Assembly: GCF_010093815.1 (NCBI RefSeq) | Contig: NW_022985568.1 | Location: 498,449 to 562,448, forward strand | Origin: Pseudovirgaria hyperparasitica | Lineage: Eukaryota; Ascomycota; Dothideomycetes; Acrospermales; Acrospermaceae | DNA: 64,000 nt | Direction of reading: 5' to 3' | Shown: one piece after another, positions 48,071 to 59,500 of the stretch | Position numbering within the stretch: the stretch's first letter is position 1 | Layout: each line of letters starts with the position of its first letter | Position numbers and translations under genes: made by a program | Notes under the pieces: model-generated | What the model was told of the DNA's origin: nothing | The model's input: the letters and a program-made list of their open reading frames with translations, nothing else | Databases searched by the model: none

Positions 48071-49730
48071 ATGCGCGTTCTTCATTGGTAGCAAAAGCTA
48101 TCGAACTTGTCCTGTCTTGTCTTAATAGCTACTACAACAACAGCAGCAACAATCCATTTGTTCTTTTGTGGGAGAAGGAAAGCTGTAATCCGCCCCCCCC
48201 TTGTCTCCAGGACCCCCGCTACGAGTGAGTGAGGAGGTTCGTCTTCCCACACCTCATTACTCACGAGTTTCCAATCTCTGCATCCATTAATTAGTTTGAG
48301 AAAAGACAAAAAGTCGCCTGGCCGTGTTCTCGTTTACCATATCCGCTTGCGTCAAAGTGTAGCTGAGTAGCCTGGCTCGTCTGGCTCTCTGCTTCGGTCG
48401 AGCTACCGCTTGGCCCCAACTCTCCGTCCGATCCAGATCACATCAGAAGCAACGCTTGGACAAAGACCCTCTACGTATCTATGCACACTATACCCCCCTC
48501 CCCCCCCCTCTATTCCATTCCGATTCACTTCTGCCAGTAAGCCACGCGAATCCCCAAACCTGACCGATCCTAAGCTGGCTACATATACGTGACGCCTACC
48601 ACACACACATACACATATACACACACACATATCTCTCCACTCACACTCAGACAAAGTGAAAGCCTTCCGTGTGTGGTCTCAGAGTCAAGTCCAGTCCAGC
48701 CTTTTCGCCTCCGCCTCCCGTTACTTGAAAGGATCGACAGCAAGCCGACGCCCGCCTTTCCCGGCTCTTCATCTTGGATATCAAAACAACAACACCTCTG
48801 CTCGACTTGATCGTCATATTCACTTGGACTCCTAGTTCCGGTCATCATTGTCAGTCTAAAGGATATCAAGCATCTGCCACTCCAACATCCATACGCAGTT
48901 CCAACAGCCGACCATATACCCCACCTCTACGCCCTCTCATCTCTCACACGTTACATATTCATATCCTAGACCTTAACACCATCAACTCTGTGCTGATCTC
49001 CTGGAATATCTTCACCTCTACCGGAATCCCAATCTTGCATAGCTTCGTGTCACCAAAGCACAACAGCTTGCACTACCCAAGATCTTGGGATCTCCCGAAC
49101 CTGCTCTCTTTCATCGCTGGAATTGCTGTGGTAGTACTACGGCCTCTCCCGTCCTTCTTGCACTGTACGTCCTTGCTTTCGCTTTTCGTCCACTGGTTTT
49201 TCGCGTTCACTAAGACTTTCTAGCAATTCTTTGGCAAAGCGTGCATTTGTGCTCACCACGCCTTCCCATTCCGCGCAGGTACAGATCATTCGCCGACCTA
49301 TCTGTCTTCGCTTTGCCAGTCTGCGATAGAGCAATCATCTTCCAGCGTTACAGTCGCCCAATTCGGACCGCTATTCTATTGTCCAGCCAGTTCTCCTCGC
49401 CGAGTCTTCTGTTCCCGTCATCTTCGACAGACAAAGAAATCCGCAAACTAGTCTACTTACTTTGACTCTTAGCTGAAGTCAAGGCTTTAATTCGCACCTT
49501 CGAATCTACCCCCGACAACGCGTTCGACTAGAAAAGTCACTCAACGACCATCCAATTCCATAGACGTTTTGTTGTGGTCCGAGATTGCCTTTTGAAACCT
49601 CTTCCGTTCGCGAGCCGTCTTCCTTCCAGACGGGCTCTTTCCATCTTCTATTGATCCGAACCGGCCAACAGGCCTTTATCGAGAAACAACCGGCACCGTG
49701 GCGGCAGCCGTGGCTCTTCCTCATCATCAG
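48071..49730 (+). promoter_or_regulatory. ATG-purged probable 5' leader of the FlbC-like gene
   Basis: I read each line of this stretch for ATG on the plus strand. From 48074 to 49730 there is only one, at 48481, and the last 1,247 bases before the start codon have none. Around 19 would be expected at even base composition. The segment is C/T-rich on the sense strand, like other fungal leaders. This pattern is best explained by a long transcribed leader under selection against upstream start codons. It also supports ATG 49731 as the true start. The transcription start could lie anywhere from about 48.1 to 48.5 kb, or later. Confidence 0.6.
48481..48540 (+). promoter_or_regulatory. Single 19-residue uORF at the far end of the FlbC-like leader
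   Basis: The ATG at 48481 opens a 19-codon frame that is rich in proline and ends in TAA at 48538-48540. It is the only ATG in about 1.65 kb. It may be a true uORF or may lie just upstream of the transcription start. Confidence 0.4.
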
Positions 49731-51133
49731 ATGCACGGGGGACCGGATCCCTTGGGGGCGCCCTCAAGCTTCACAGCCAGACGACCAAACGCGTCGAATC
49801 TACCAAACTTCGAACTTCCCCCTCCTCCACTTTCACAATTCAACAAGATCAACCCGTACGGCTCCATAACATCTTCTCAGGCTACCCCAGCCATCGGAAC
49901 GACAGCCAGCGTCGGTAATCTCCTGACACCGCCAAGTAACGTACCTGGAGACGGTCTCAGCCCAGTCTCAACTGGCGTTACGAGCAATAGCTCAGGAGGC
50001 TCGGCACAAGCTATCGGGCCATATACTCACCACTATTGGCCGTCACCGCAGTCGCAAGGACATCAGTCGTATGGTGGATTCCAATCAGGTCATCAGCAAT
50101 CGCAACAACATCAGCAGCCACAGCAACATCAATATCAACAACAATCACGAGGTTTGTGTACCCCAAACCCCGAACCGACTCTGCATAGGAATATGTACTT
50201 ACAGTCTCCTAAAGGGCTTCCTCCACCACCTAACGATCTCAGCCTCCCATCTTTCACATCGTCCGGATCCATGTCTGCGCCTGCGCCTCTGTCCTCGATG
50301 CCTGCCCAGCACTACCCGATGTCGAACATGATGGGCTCACAAGGACCAGTGAGCACGTCAGCACCACAACAATCACCAGTCCACGCCCAGCAAGAATTCC
50401 ACCAACAAAACCGCCAACCACAAACGCCAACATACTACCACCAACAGCAGAACACCGCGCCGCAGCAGTCACCATATCCCTACTCCAGCGGTCCTTCTCC
50501 AACACAGCAGTCTCCACTGAGCGCCGGTGGTCAGATGCATCGCATGTCGCCTGCCAACAGTGGAGCTCCAGTACCAACTCTTCAAGCACCATCACATCAC
50601 TCGCCACACCAATACCAGCAGCCATTCCGCGGATACCCTCTTCCAGGTCCTGTGCTGTCGAATGTGCAAAATCCCGGTGGTCAGCTATCGCTAGTGGGCG
50701 CGATGCAACACGGCATGATGGGCGGCTTCAACAGTGGACACGCCGCCAGCATGAGCCATATGTACGCCTCGCAACATCAGCAGCAGCAGCATCAGCCGAC
50801 AAACGACCGGCCGTTCAAGTGCGATCAATGCCCACAGAGTTTCAACCGGAATCACGATCTGAAGCGCCATAAGCGGATCCATCTGGCCGTTAAGCCGTTC
50901 CCTTGTGGACACTGTGATAAGAGCTTCTCTCGCAAGGATGCGTTGAAGGTTAGTACTACTCTGATTATACATACCTTTTTCCATGAGCCTTTAGCTGACT
51001 GATTTTTAAACAGCGACATATCCTCGTTAAGGGATGCGGCAAAGCCTCTGCCGAGGGCGCAAAAGACGACGAAGCCAACCACTCGCCTAAGGCCCTGTCC
51101 ACGGGCGCTGACAGTCACGACGGCAAGCGCTAA
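49731..51133 (+). CDS. flbC: C2H2 zinc-finger transcription factor, FlbC-like
   Basis: Two exons, 49731-50948 and 51014-51133, encode 445 residues. The intron (GTTAGT, GCTGAC, ACAG) splits the second finger, right before RHILVKGCGK. Residues 1-355 are Gln/His/Pro/Ser-rich and probably form an activation region. Two tandem fingers lie near 362-416: FKCDQCPQSFNRNHDLKRH and FPCGHCDKSFSRKDALKRH. The last ligand of the second finger is apparently Cys (HILVKGC), a C2HC form. The fingers resemble Aspergillus FlbC, an activator of the conidiation regulator brlA; this name rests on recall of the finger sequence. The frame extends to GTG 49698, but ATG 49731 is the first ATG in over 1.2 kb. Confidence 0.8.
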
Positions 51134-52792
51134 GCGACCTTGGCGTACATCGCTCTCGATAGATCCATCCGCACCACTCTAAACACATCACCCCGACTTT
51201 GTATTACTTTATATATACCCCTTTTTGCTTCGTATTCTTCCCTTCTCTGCTTATATGATTCATCCCACCCGGGCACACCAACAACTTACACATTTTGTTG
51301 GTTTACTAAGGAAGGAGGGGGGCTTTTTCCAATTGGACACACGTGGCGTTACTGGTCTTATATCAAATTTATTATTATTTTGGTTTCAAAACATTCCTCA
51401 GTCATCGCATCGGCGGGGTTGGAAGGGGGCCAAGGGTTTGTCGCGGATATATACCTACATGATTGTTGTAGCCTCCCTGGTCTTTTTTTCAGGGAGGTTT
51501 TTTGTATTGCGAATCATGGGGTGGAGGAAAAACTGGTTTTTCTTGGGCCTTTCCTTGGAGGGCGTTTCTGTTGTTTCTTGGGAGAGAGTTTGAAGAGCAG
51601 CATCAACAGCACATGCTTGGGCGCGGCCGAGTGTGCAGTGTGTGCAGTGTGTTTGTATGTCTTCGTCTGTCACACAAATAGTTTTGCGGTATGGGAGGAA
51701 CGAGGGACTTGGAATTGGACCCACTGAGACACATCAGTTATTTCGGTGGTTGTGGATTTGGGTGGATATAGTGAGCGGCAGCGGATACACATTTTTGTTT
51801 ACACATACACGAGGAATATGAATATCAATGTATTGACTATCTGGTTGTTCGGATACACACTACCTACCTGACTACTACCTGCTACATACTCTACCTAACC
51901 TACCTAACCTACTTAATGCCTACGTACCTACCATTACCTGCCCTATGACGGCTTGGTCTGCTTGTTATTGTGATGTCGTTGTTGACGACGGTGCTACTTG
52001 CTTTGCTGGCTGGCTTGCTTAGTGGTCGATGGTCGATGTACATGTCTAGACGCACAGGTTTTATAGTGCTTCGCCTACTCGTTAGTGTTTATTACCAGTA
52101 AACTTCCTACGATACAGTGCGTGATACGTGGACTTGTGCAGCTAGGACCTACTAGTACCAAGTTGAGTAGGTAAGTAGGCAATCAGTCAATCCTCCCATC
52201 CCACACCATGTACTTGTAGTATGTTACATTTTCGATCGATGGACTCGAGGTTAGATTCGGTGTGTAGGCAGGGAGGTGCTAGGCTAGTCAAAGCTTTTTT
52301 TTTTCCTCTTAATTACTACTGCTCAGCTCGTCGGCGGTTTTTTTCTTCCGCGAGGGGGAAGAGGGGTAGTGCTCGTTTTTGTCCGAGGCGCAGCTTGGGT
52401 ACATACAGTTGTAGGTACTGTATGTAGGAGTCTCGGGGTTTTATTCGTTGTTTAGTTCCTTGGTTGATTGGTTGATTGACAGGCGTGCTGAAAGGCCGAT
52501 ATCGCGCTGTTAGGTGGACAAGACTGTACAAGCATGAATTGAAAGCGATTACATATCGATATATAGAAGTGGATACGTCAGCTCGACTGCAGGGCTCTGT
52601 TACTTACGACGTGCTGACCTCAGAGTATCGAGCCTGAAGCTAGAATGGCTATCCTGGGACAGCTCCCTGATTTCGAGACTCGATGACCCTGGACAATACA
52701 ATCAAATTGCACAATGCATTACTCTTTCGTAATTCTAGACCTGATACGATGACGAAACTATAATAAAATATATCTTGAATGACTTACCCAGC
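51134..52792. other. Convergent 3' region with TACC-type repeats
   Basis: The 1.66 kb between the FlbC-like and amidohydrolase stop codons contains no convincing gene. From 51860 to 51945 it is made of imperfect CTAC/CTAACC units, and T-runs occur near 52295 and 52340. These are probably 3' untranslated and spacer DNA. Confidence 0.5.
51857..51945 (+). repeat. CTAC/CTAACC imperfect microsatellite
   Basis: Units of CTAC, CTAACC and TACC repeat over about 90 bases. They are not the telomeric CCCTAA unit, so no telomere relic is inferred. Confidence 0.65.
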
Positions 52793-54343
52793 TCACTCTT
52801 TCCCCCTACGAATATCAACAACCTCAGGCGTCGTCAGTGGATTACCCCAGATATTGTCAGGAAGCTCTGGTGGAGTCCGGTTCTCTTCTTGAACGCGTAT
52901 TGCAACTTCCTTCAGTCTTCTTGCCAGGCCTTCCCATTGCCCCTCCTTCAAAATAAGCTGTCCGTCTCTCTTTCTCCACTCCCCGCCCACCAAGACATGT
53001 CGAATATCACTGACATTCGCATGTAGAATCACCGCAGCAACCGGGTCCGTCCAGCCCGCCATATTCGGACTCTCTCCATCAAACACCACGATATCAGCCT
53101 TTGCGCCTACTGTCAATACTCCAATGTCGTCCCGTCGTACAGCCCTTCCTCCATGCCTCGTCGCAAGCAAGAATGCGTGCTCTACAGTCATCGGACAGCG
53201 GTCCGGAATCGCCGTCTTCAACGCCGCATTATACCTCCTTGCGCGCTCAGCTTGGAGCCAGATGCGTGCTTGCGTGAAGATCTCGCCGCTAAAGGTAAAC
53301 GCGGTATCAATACCGAGCGCAGCCTGGTCCTGGATATCGCAGCAGGAGAACTGTCCATGGCCATAATGCATTTCTGATTCAGGGGTGATGGATATGAAGT
53401 TGTCGGTGCTGCGTAGGATAGCGCGGTCGGATTCGGTGACGAAGCCACCATGGGAGAAGATCCAGGGTGGGTTTGGGCTGTCTAGAAGAGCGTATGAGTG
53501 TGCGAGGGTGGGCGAGTTGCCAGAACCCCACGGGCCAGGACCGACCGTGTGGACTGTTATGACTTCTGGCTTGAGAGATCTATGTCTTGTCAGTCCATGA
53601 CTTCTGCGTAATTGCATGGGACATGAGCAACCCTCTAGCAAAATGCTTGAAGCGTCGCTAGACTCATGTCCCATCGATACGACTCACTGGATTATTGCTC
53701 GAGTGGGCTCAACCTGGTCTGGAGGAGTGAATGATAGACTGTCCCAAGCCAACCCGAACGCAACCGCACTGTCAGGCCTGGTGCTTCTATGACGCACCGC
53801 CAGATCCAGCAGTGCCTTTGTCTGCTCTCCGCCTGAAAACGACTCGTTCGTAGCCATTATATCGTAACACCACCAGATCCTCGCCCCACTATCAACCGCC
53901 GCATCGAAACCACGCATCATAACATCATGATCCCAGTTATGGTGAGCGTGCTCCACGATACTCGTAACTCCTCCGTTCAACGCCTCCGCATAGCCAGCAA
54001 GAGCACTGACGTAAATGTCCTCTGCAGAGTACGAGTTCCGAGCCTTTGACATCTGACTCACCCAGGAGAAGTACTGCGCGAGAATAATGTTGGAGCCAAG
54101 AGTGCGGTATGCGGTCATCCAAGTATGCCGATGCGTGTCGACGAATCCTGGACACACGATCTTGTCAGTTACATCGATAATCTCTGTGTCTGTTGGAAGT
54201 ACGAGTGTTTCCGGCTGGGTTGTGATGGCCGTGATGATGCCATCATCGCTTGTCAATAGGGAAGCGTTGTGAAGAACTTTGATAGACTCGGTGACCTTAT
54301 CGAATGAAACGATAGTCCCGTTCTTGAAGAACCTGGGACCCAT
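52793..54343 (-). CDS. Amidohydrolase, ATZ/TRZ (deaminase/chlorohydrolase) family
   Basis: Two exons on the minus strand, 54343-53688 and 53579-52793, encode 480 residues; the intron is GTGAGT to ATAG and the join reads RAIIQSLKPEV. The metal-binding pattern is complete: HxH at His71 and His73 in VDTHRHTW, His229 in VHTVGPG, His262 in FSHGG and Asp310 in GIDTAF. GAKADIVVFDG near residue 405 is the usual C-terminal block. Family members deaminate or dechlorinate ring amines such as guanine, S-adenosylhomocysteine or triazines; the substrate here is not predictable. There is no signal peptide, so it is probably cytosolic. The next gene downstream in its direction is the FlbC-like gene, unrelated in function. 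Confidence 0.88.
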
Positions 54344-55467
54344 TGCAATGGTGATGTAGTTTTAGAGGATTTGTACACAGCACTCAAGAATCGATGTCGT
54401 GGGATTTCCTTTCTAGTGCGTGCGGAAGTAAATTTATGTGTTAGTGCCCGAAATCAGGACAACGGGTTGAAAGCTTTTGTTTTATGCTTGAGTGAATGAA
54501 GGCTGTTTATTGAGGAAACTGTTTTTCTAGTCAGCGTCATCGTCGTTGAGCTTGACCGACGTACTGTAGACAAGGGAGAGTCTCCACGACGTCTTTCAAG
54601 GGGACTAAAGTAGTACTCTTGACGGCAATGCTCGGATCCCCACGTCCTTGCCAGCGCAGTTGGTCCGTCTGATGCAGGACGAGTTCCCTTGACTATTGAG
54701 AGCAGCAGTCAGTATATATTATGTCATTGCATACACCCGCTAAGTTCGGTATCGGAATTACCATGTCCGAGAGCGAAGGCGAAAGCACGTTTTCCCGTTA
54801 TGGACTAGTCGATATATTGCCTTCGTATCTTCTCTCCTAAGTCTACTACCGTGGCTATGTCACGAGCATGAGACAAAAGCCACACAGGGCAGGTAGCGTA
54901 AGGAGCTGCTGCTAGGTCGTGTTTCGACGCTCTCTCGGGAGTCAAACAAAGTGCGCCAACATGTGAGTAAGCTAAGCTAAGAGTTCTTCTACTTCCTATA
55001 GGAAAACTCATAACTTTAGGCAAGAACAACGCTCTACCTCTTGATATAATAAGACTAAAAGTACGCTCAATCATTGGAGGAATATCGATAGTCTATCCAT
55101 AGAGCGGCAAATTCGGTACTGATGCTATCCACACATCCGCACGTTTTGACCTGACTGTTTGCAAGGCAAGTACACTGGACCTTAGTACCCAGATCAAACC
55201 AACTTACGTACTAACAGATCACCATGTAGTCTACTGAAGAGATAAAGAGAAATACACATGCTTATCTGGTACAGGGTTGGATTTGTATGTGACAGTCTTG
55301 GCCTCTTGTATTCGGAAAGAGTCAGATAACTCGTCGGGAATCAAGAGTGCACGATTTTGATCCGTCCACTACCTAGGCATCCAGACGACCATTGATGGGC
55401 TTTTCCCCCTGCGCCAACTAGATCCCTGCTCTTGAGACAGGGATAAAGTCAATCTGCCATGGATCGT
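54344..55467. other. Intergenic spacer, no gene seen
   Basis: About 1.1 kb lie between two minus-strand genes. Short frames here have no recognisable features. It should contain the promoter of the amidohydrolase gene and the 3' end of the CYTH gene. Confidence 0.45.
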
Positions 55468-56133
55468 TCATCTCAGTTTCACTTCTCGCTTTTTCCAATC
55501 GAAGTACGCAGTGAGCTTTCCAACTGCATTGCCCTCCGGAAAGGTGTCCGGATATGCTTTCATGAACGCTTTGATGTCTTCATCCATCCTCTTCCTCCTC
55601 TCCTCGTCCATTCTCATCCTTTTTTCCTCATCCTGTCCATGGTCTTCAATGTCCTCCTTCAACTCCACCTCTCCGACCATGCATCCGAAATCCGTCTCAT
55701 CCACGTCCACCCTGAAGCGCTCATGGACCATCCAACTCTCCCTCTCCGTCACGAAATCTGCAGCGACTTCTAGACAGTCTTCAATAGAAACACCTTCAAT
55801 TGCCACGTGCAACTTCTCCTTGATGACTTCCTTCACGGCCTCTTCTCCAGCCACCTCCTCGAACGCCGAATTGATGAAGTCGCCGCCCGCGCGGATCTTA
55901 GCCTCCCATAGTCCGTTACGGCGCCGGATGTATACACCCTTTCCGAAGAGTGCATTTTCCCGGTCAAAGTACGTGTCGCGGAACGTCTTACGACCGAGTG
56001 GAGCAAGATGCTTGAAGATAGGAGAGGAGGCGTTGCGGAGAGTTTGAATAGATGTTGGTGTCGCAGCGAACTTGCGCTCAACTTCTAGGACACGTTTTGT
56101 CATAGCTCGGGCGCCGTTGGTGAGGTATGCCAT
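55468..56133 (-). CDS. CYTH-domain protein, thiamine-triphosphatase-like
   Basis: The single exon encodes 221 residues. The CYTH signature ExExK is seen as Glu17-Val-Glu19-Arg-Lys21, and the following strands FRDTYFDREN, VYIRRRNGLWEAKIR and CMVGEVELKE match the triphosphate tunnel pattern. Family members hydrolyse thiamine triphosphate or inorganic triphosphate using a divalent metal. A charged stretch of Asp, Glu, Lys, Arg and Met near 163-185 is an insertion with coiled-coil character. A second Met at residue 11 is an alternative start. The active residues are in place, so it is probably functional, but the exact substrate is inferred only from family size and order. Confidence 0.8.
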   Translation of the reverse strand: MAYLTNGARAMTKRVLEVERKFAATPTSIQTLRNASSPIFKHLAPLGRKTFRDTYFDRENALFGKGVYIRRRNGLWEAKIRAGGDFINSAFEEVAGEEAVKEVIKEKLHVAIEGVSIEDCLEVAADFVTERESWMVHERFRVDVDETDFGCMVGEVELKEDIEDHGQDEEKRMRMDEERRKRMDEDIKAFMKAYPDTFPEGNAVGKLTAYFDWKKREVKLR

Positions 56134-58297
56134 GTTTGTGAGTTGTAATTCGTACGTTGGTTCGGATTTGTTGTAAGTATCAGAATGTTGGAAGACGGGG
56201 GACGGTGCCTATAAAAGATTGGTAAAGTTCGTTGCAGAATTTTGGGTGCATGTGACCCTGGATCTGTAAAAATCTCAGTCTTGCAAGAGATTGCGGAGGC
56301 TGAAGCAAGGGATGCACCGAGGCTGTTTGACCGTTTGACCATGCGGACTTCACCATCAATGGTTGCACGAGCTTGGTCTACGTGTCAAGTAAGCCTCATA
56401 ATCCTCACGTTTGTGGTAGCTGTATGGACGGAGCGAGCTCCGAAGGGTCGCCCACTGGTAAGATACGAAAATGAAACGATCGCGCTGTACGACAGACGGA
56501 GAACGGCGTCGTTTGTTGGGAAAAAACGAAAACCTCCGTTCTTTCATAGTCTAAGGAAACAGCGAAAGTAAAGTTGAGGATCATGCCTATCCAACGATGA
56601 CTCATGTACAGGAGAGAAGACTTTGTAAAAGTAGGAATCGTGAAGGTAAAGTGACGTATGGGACAAGCCGATGCCAGCTCTCGTAGTCTACGTATTCGAA
56701 AAATGACGTCTCTGGATATGTTGAACTTACCTATCGATAGCCCTTGACCTTGAATAATGGCGTGTCTGAAAACGACAAACCCACCTATTGGTAGCCTTCA
56801 AGCTTATACTGTAGCGTCTATCTGTCGGTTTATCAGTGTTCATAACTAATGGAAAGTACATAAGGAGCGCGTCAATCATCATTTTTCTTCACTTTCTGGA
56901 CTGAGTAGCGGAAACATCTTGCTATACCTATGCTTAGATGACGAGTTTTCACTACCCAGGACTCAATCTATCAGAGAGAAGGATATATGCACAAGCGTGA
57001 CTGTAAGTGCAACGAAAGAGAGCTCTGAAGTTTTGTGTTAGAAATTGCGCCCTTAGTGTCCTCCAATCATACACGATCCATGATATTCAATCTGTACCCT
57101 GAATGCGACGCGTCTTCACCGGGCTGAGCCAGGTCAGCGAACAGTTACCGCGGCTACCGCGGCATATAACTAACAAACGATATGTGGTTTATGTTAATAC
57201 TGGCGAATACAGACTTGTTGTATCTTCAAAAGTCCTCTGGGCTGCCGAAGAGAATTCGAATTTCGTTGTCGGGAACTTTGGGCACACGCGACAGAGGCAG
57301 TATTATACTGAATTTAAGGAGCAGTCTGATTCACATGACCGCGTGCCTGTAAGCTTTAAGGAGCATGTAGACAACAAACGCGTACCTTCTCGTGTGGAAA
57401 CGCCGGTCCGCGCTCTTGCATAGTTCTACACGTATGTCCATCAAGGTTGCGGACCTCATTCTTCCGGCTCAGCGACTTATGTCAACGCCTCTAACAAAAG
57501 CTGAAATTCACCAAGACTCGATCAGAGGGCTGGCATCGTGTCAATTAATCGCCTTATAATGCTGACCGAACAGAGGCACCCTACAGCGAGTTTTGAGCAG
57601 GCCGCATGCAACATTGGTCTTCGTATAGGAAATCAACACAATGTTTGTTATTATTGGTGAGTGTTGAGTTGTCGCGATTGCTTACTGTTCAGAGTCACTG
57701 CATCAATGAGATCTCTGCACGACTAATCACCATCGCATGTTACAAAGACTTCAATAGAAGCGTAGTTCTACACATATTGCACGATGCTGAACATGACAAA
57801 TAGTAGAGCCGAACAGCATCTAACCGGAGTTGATCTTTCAGGAGCATAGTGAATTTCCATCATGTTATTTTCAAGAACATCTTGCTCTAGTATTAGGCGC
57901 ATGATAGTCCTCCCATACCAGCCTTCAGCTGATACTCATTACATGCAATCGGGCTTGCCTGATTCCAGACTCCAAGATAGAACCTTCCGTGCGAGCAGAA
58001 GCGAGTGTCTTCAATGTTCGATATCTGCCGCTGAGTGCATTTAGGTACACCAAGTAACGTTACATTCAATCCAATCACCACATCACTATCACTTTCACAA
58101 GCACAATCTCTCAGCGACTGACTCTGAGGAGTATCAAACTCCAAACAACAATCTCTCAATCCTTATACGGACTGCGTTGAAGGGTCAGTGGCGATATAGT
58201 CCAGTTAGAAGTTTGCGAATTTCGGCTCACACGCTCCGAGACCAATAGCTGCCTCTCTTACCACTATTGCACCCATTTTACCCACCTCCGGACAGAA
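56134..58297. other. Gene-poor stretch
   Basis: About 2.2 kb contain only short frames without recognisable features, the longest being about 106 codons at 57103-57423 on the plus strand. I see no tRNA, long repeat or mobile-element end. The first part holds the promoter of the CYTH gene. Confidence 0.45.
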
Positions 58298-58924
58298 ATG
58301 GCTAGCCAAGATTCGGCGTTCATACCTCTTGTGCGCACGTTGAAACTTCACCGACTGCGGCACCCTTCCTACGAGCACGTAGGCCCATTACCCTTTATTG
58401 ATGCCCCCCAACTTGCAGTGGGACAGGAACATCAAGGCTTCATTCCAGGTCTCCGAGCGCAAGAAAACCGCGTGAAGGACCACAAAGCAGCGGCAAGATC
58501 AAGCCCTAGCCTCCGAAGACATCACGAATCCGTAGGTCTCAAGTCGAGGGCCAGTATGCAAGCATCCCTTCCAACGACCGTATGCCCCTCGCTCTACGGC
58601 GCTTCCGAAGTGCATACTTTTTCAGCTCGATCGAGACCTTTGGTTGGACTTGTTAAGCAGCGATCAGATTTACTCTTCCCGTTCAGACGCTCATACTTGT
58701 CGGAGCCTCGCGACACCCTGAAGCACTCGAGTCACTACGCTATGCTTACCCAAGAAAGGATCATGGAAGAGCACGCCGAACTTGACAATCGTCCTGAGGC
58801 AGCGAAGAGGCCCTGGGGGGACCGTGCTGTGGACGTAGCAGGCCCATCCCTACCTCTTGACTACCAAGAAGAAGCCGTGCATTTTGTGTTCAATACAAGT
58901 GACGGGCGAACAATTGGTGAATAA
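58298..58924 (+). CDS. Possible orphan protein, no recognised domain
   Basis: An uninterrupted frame of 208 codons starts with ATG in the context GAAATGGCT. It has balanced composition with many Arg, His and Ser residues, no membrane segment and no signal peptide. It is the longest frame in the last 8 kb. No family is recognised; it could be a lineage-specific gene or chance. Confidence 0.3.
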   Translation: MASQDSAFIPLVRTLKLHRLRHPSYEHVGPLPFIDAPQLAVGQEHQGFIPGLRAQENRVKDHKAAARSSPSLRRHHESVGLKSRASMQASLPTTVCPSLYGASEVHTFSARSRPLVGLVKQRSDLLFPFRRSYLSEPRDTLKHSSHYAMLTQERIMEEHAELDNRPEAAKRPWGDRAVDVAGPSLPLDYQEEAVHFVFNTSDGRTIGE

Positions 58925-59394
58925 GCATATCTTGTGGCATGGCCTTGGTCTAGTAGATACTCGTCTTTTTGTTGTGTTTACAACTCTGCATCTTTTCAAC
59001 CGTATAGGTTAGCCTACTGTTCTTGAACAGTTAACTTGTTAGATCATATTAGTGAAGTTCGCCGTCGGCAGCAGAGTGAACATTTCTGTTATTAAGATTA
59101 CTTCCACATTGCTGTGTGAAGGCGAGGAATGCGATGCCTCTTGATATTACGGCATGCTCTGGTCCTTCCTTGATATGTACATCGCCCCACGTACCCAAGT
59201 TGCTGTCTTAGGTGGTGATATCACATGATCTCGCTTATCCGGCACATGAATATCGCCATTAGCTGGGGTTATAGTTAATTGTAGTGGCGCTAACTCTAAA
59301 GGTTCCGCATATATGATTCGTATGATGATTTTGTATTACTCTGCTCTTTTTGTTAGCTAATATATTTTAATCATTTTGAGCAGTCTTCATCGGA
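58925..59394. other. Spacer upstream of tRNA-Lys
   Basis: This stretch of 470 bp is A/T-rich near its end. No gene is seen. Confidence 0.45.
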
Positions 59395-59483
59395 GCTCCC
59401 GTAGCTCAATCGGTAGAGCGTGAGACTTTTACGATGTGTGTCGTGGTTATCTCAAGGCCGCGGGTTCGAGCCCCGCCGGGAGC
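59395..59483 (+). tRNA. tRNA-Lys (UUU anticodon) with a 17-nt intron
   Basis: The acceptor stem pairs GCTCCCG (59395-59401) with CGGGAGC (59477-59483). The D arm is GCTC/GAGC, the anticodon stem TGAGA/TCTCA, and the T arm GCGGG-TTCGAGC-CCCGC. The loop reads CT-TTT-A, then an intron of about 17 nt, CGATGTGTGTCGTGGTT, then A, placing the intron one base 3' of the anticodon, the canonical eukaryotic site. Box A and box B correspond to TAGCTCAATCGG and GGTTCGAGCCC. TTCTTTTGCTTTTT follows as a Pol III terminator. Confidence 0.95.
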
Positions 59484-59500
59484 TTCTTTTGCTTTTTGTG
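59484..59500 (+). terminator. Pol III T-run terminator after tRNA-Lys
   Basis: TTCTTTTGCTTTTT directly follows the acceptor stem and provides two T-runs for RNA polymerase III termination. Confidence 0.75.

Noticed and set aside
51857-51945. Telomere-like repeats
   Set aside because: Units are CTAC/CTAACC and not CCCTAA, and are flanked by unique sequence.
57103-57423. 106-codon frame in the gene-poor zone
   Set aside because: No recognisable motif, weak start context and length close to chance expectation.
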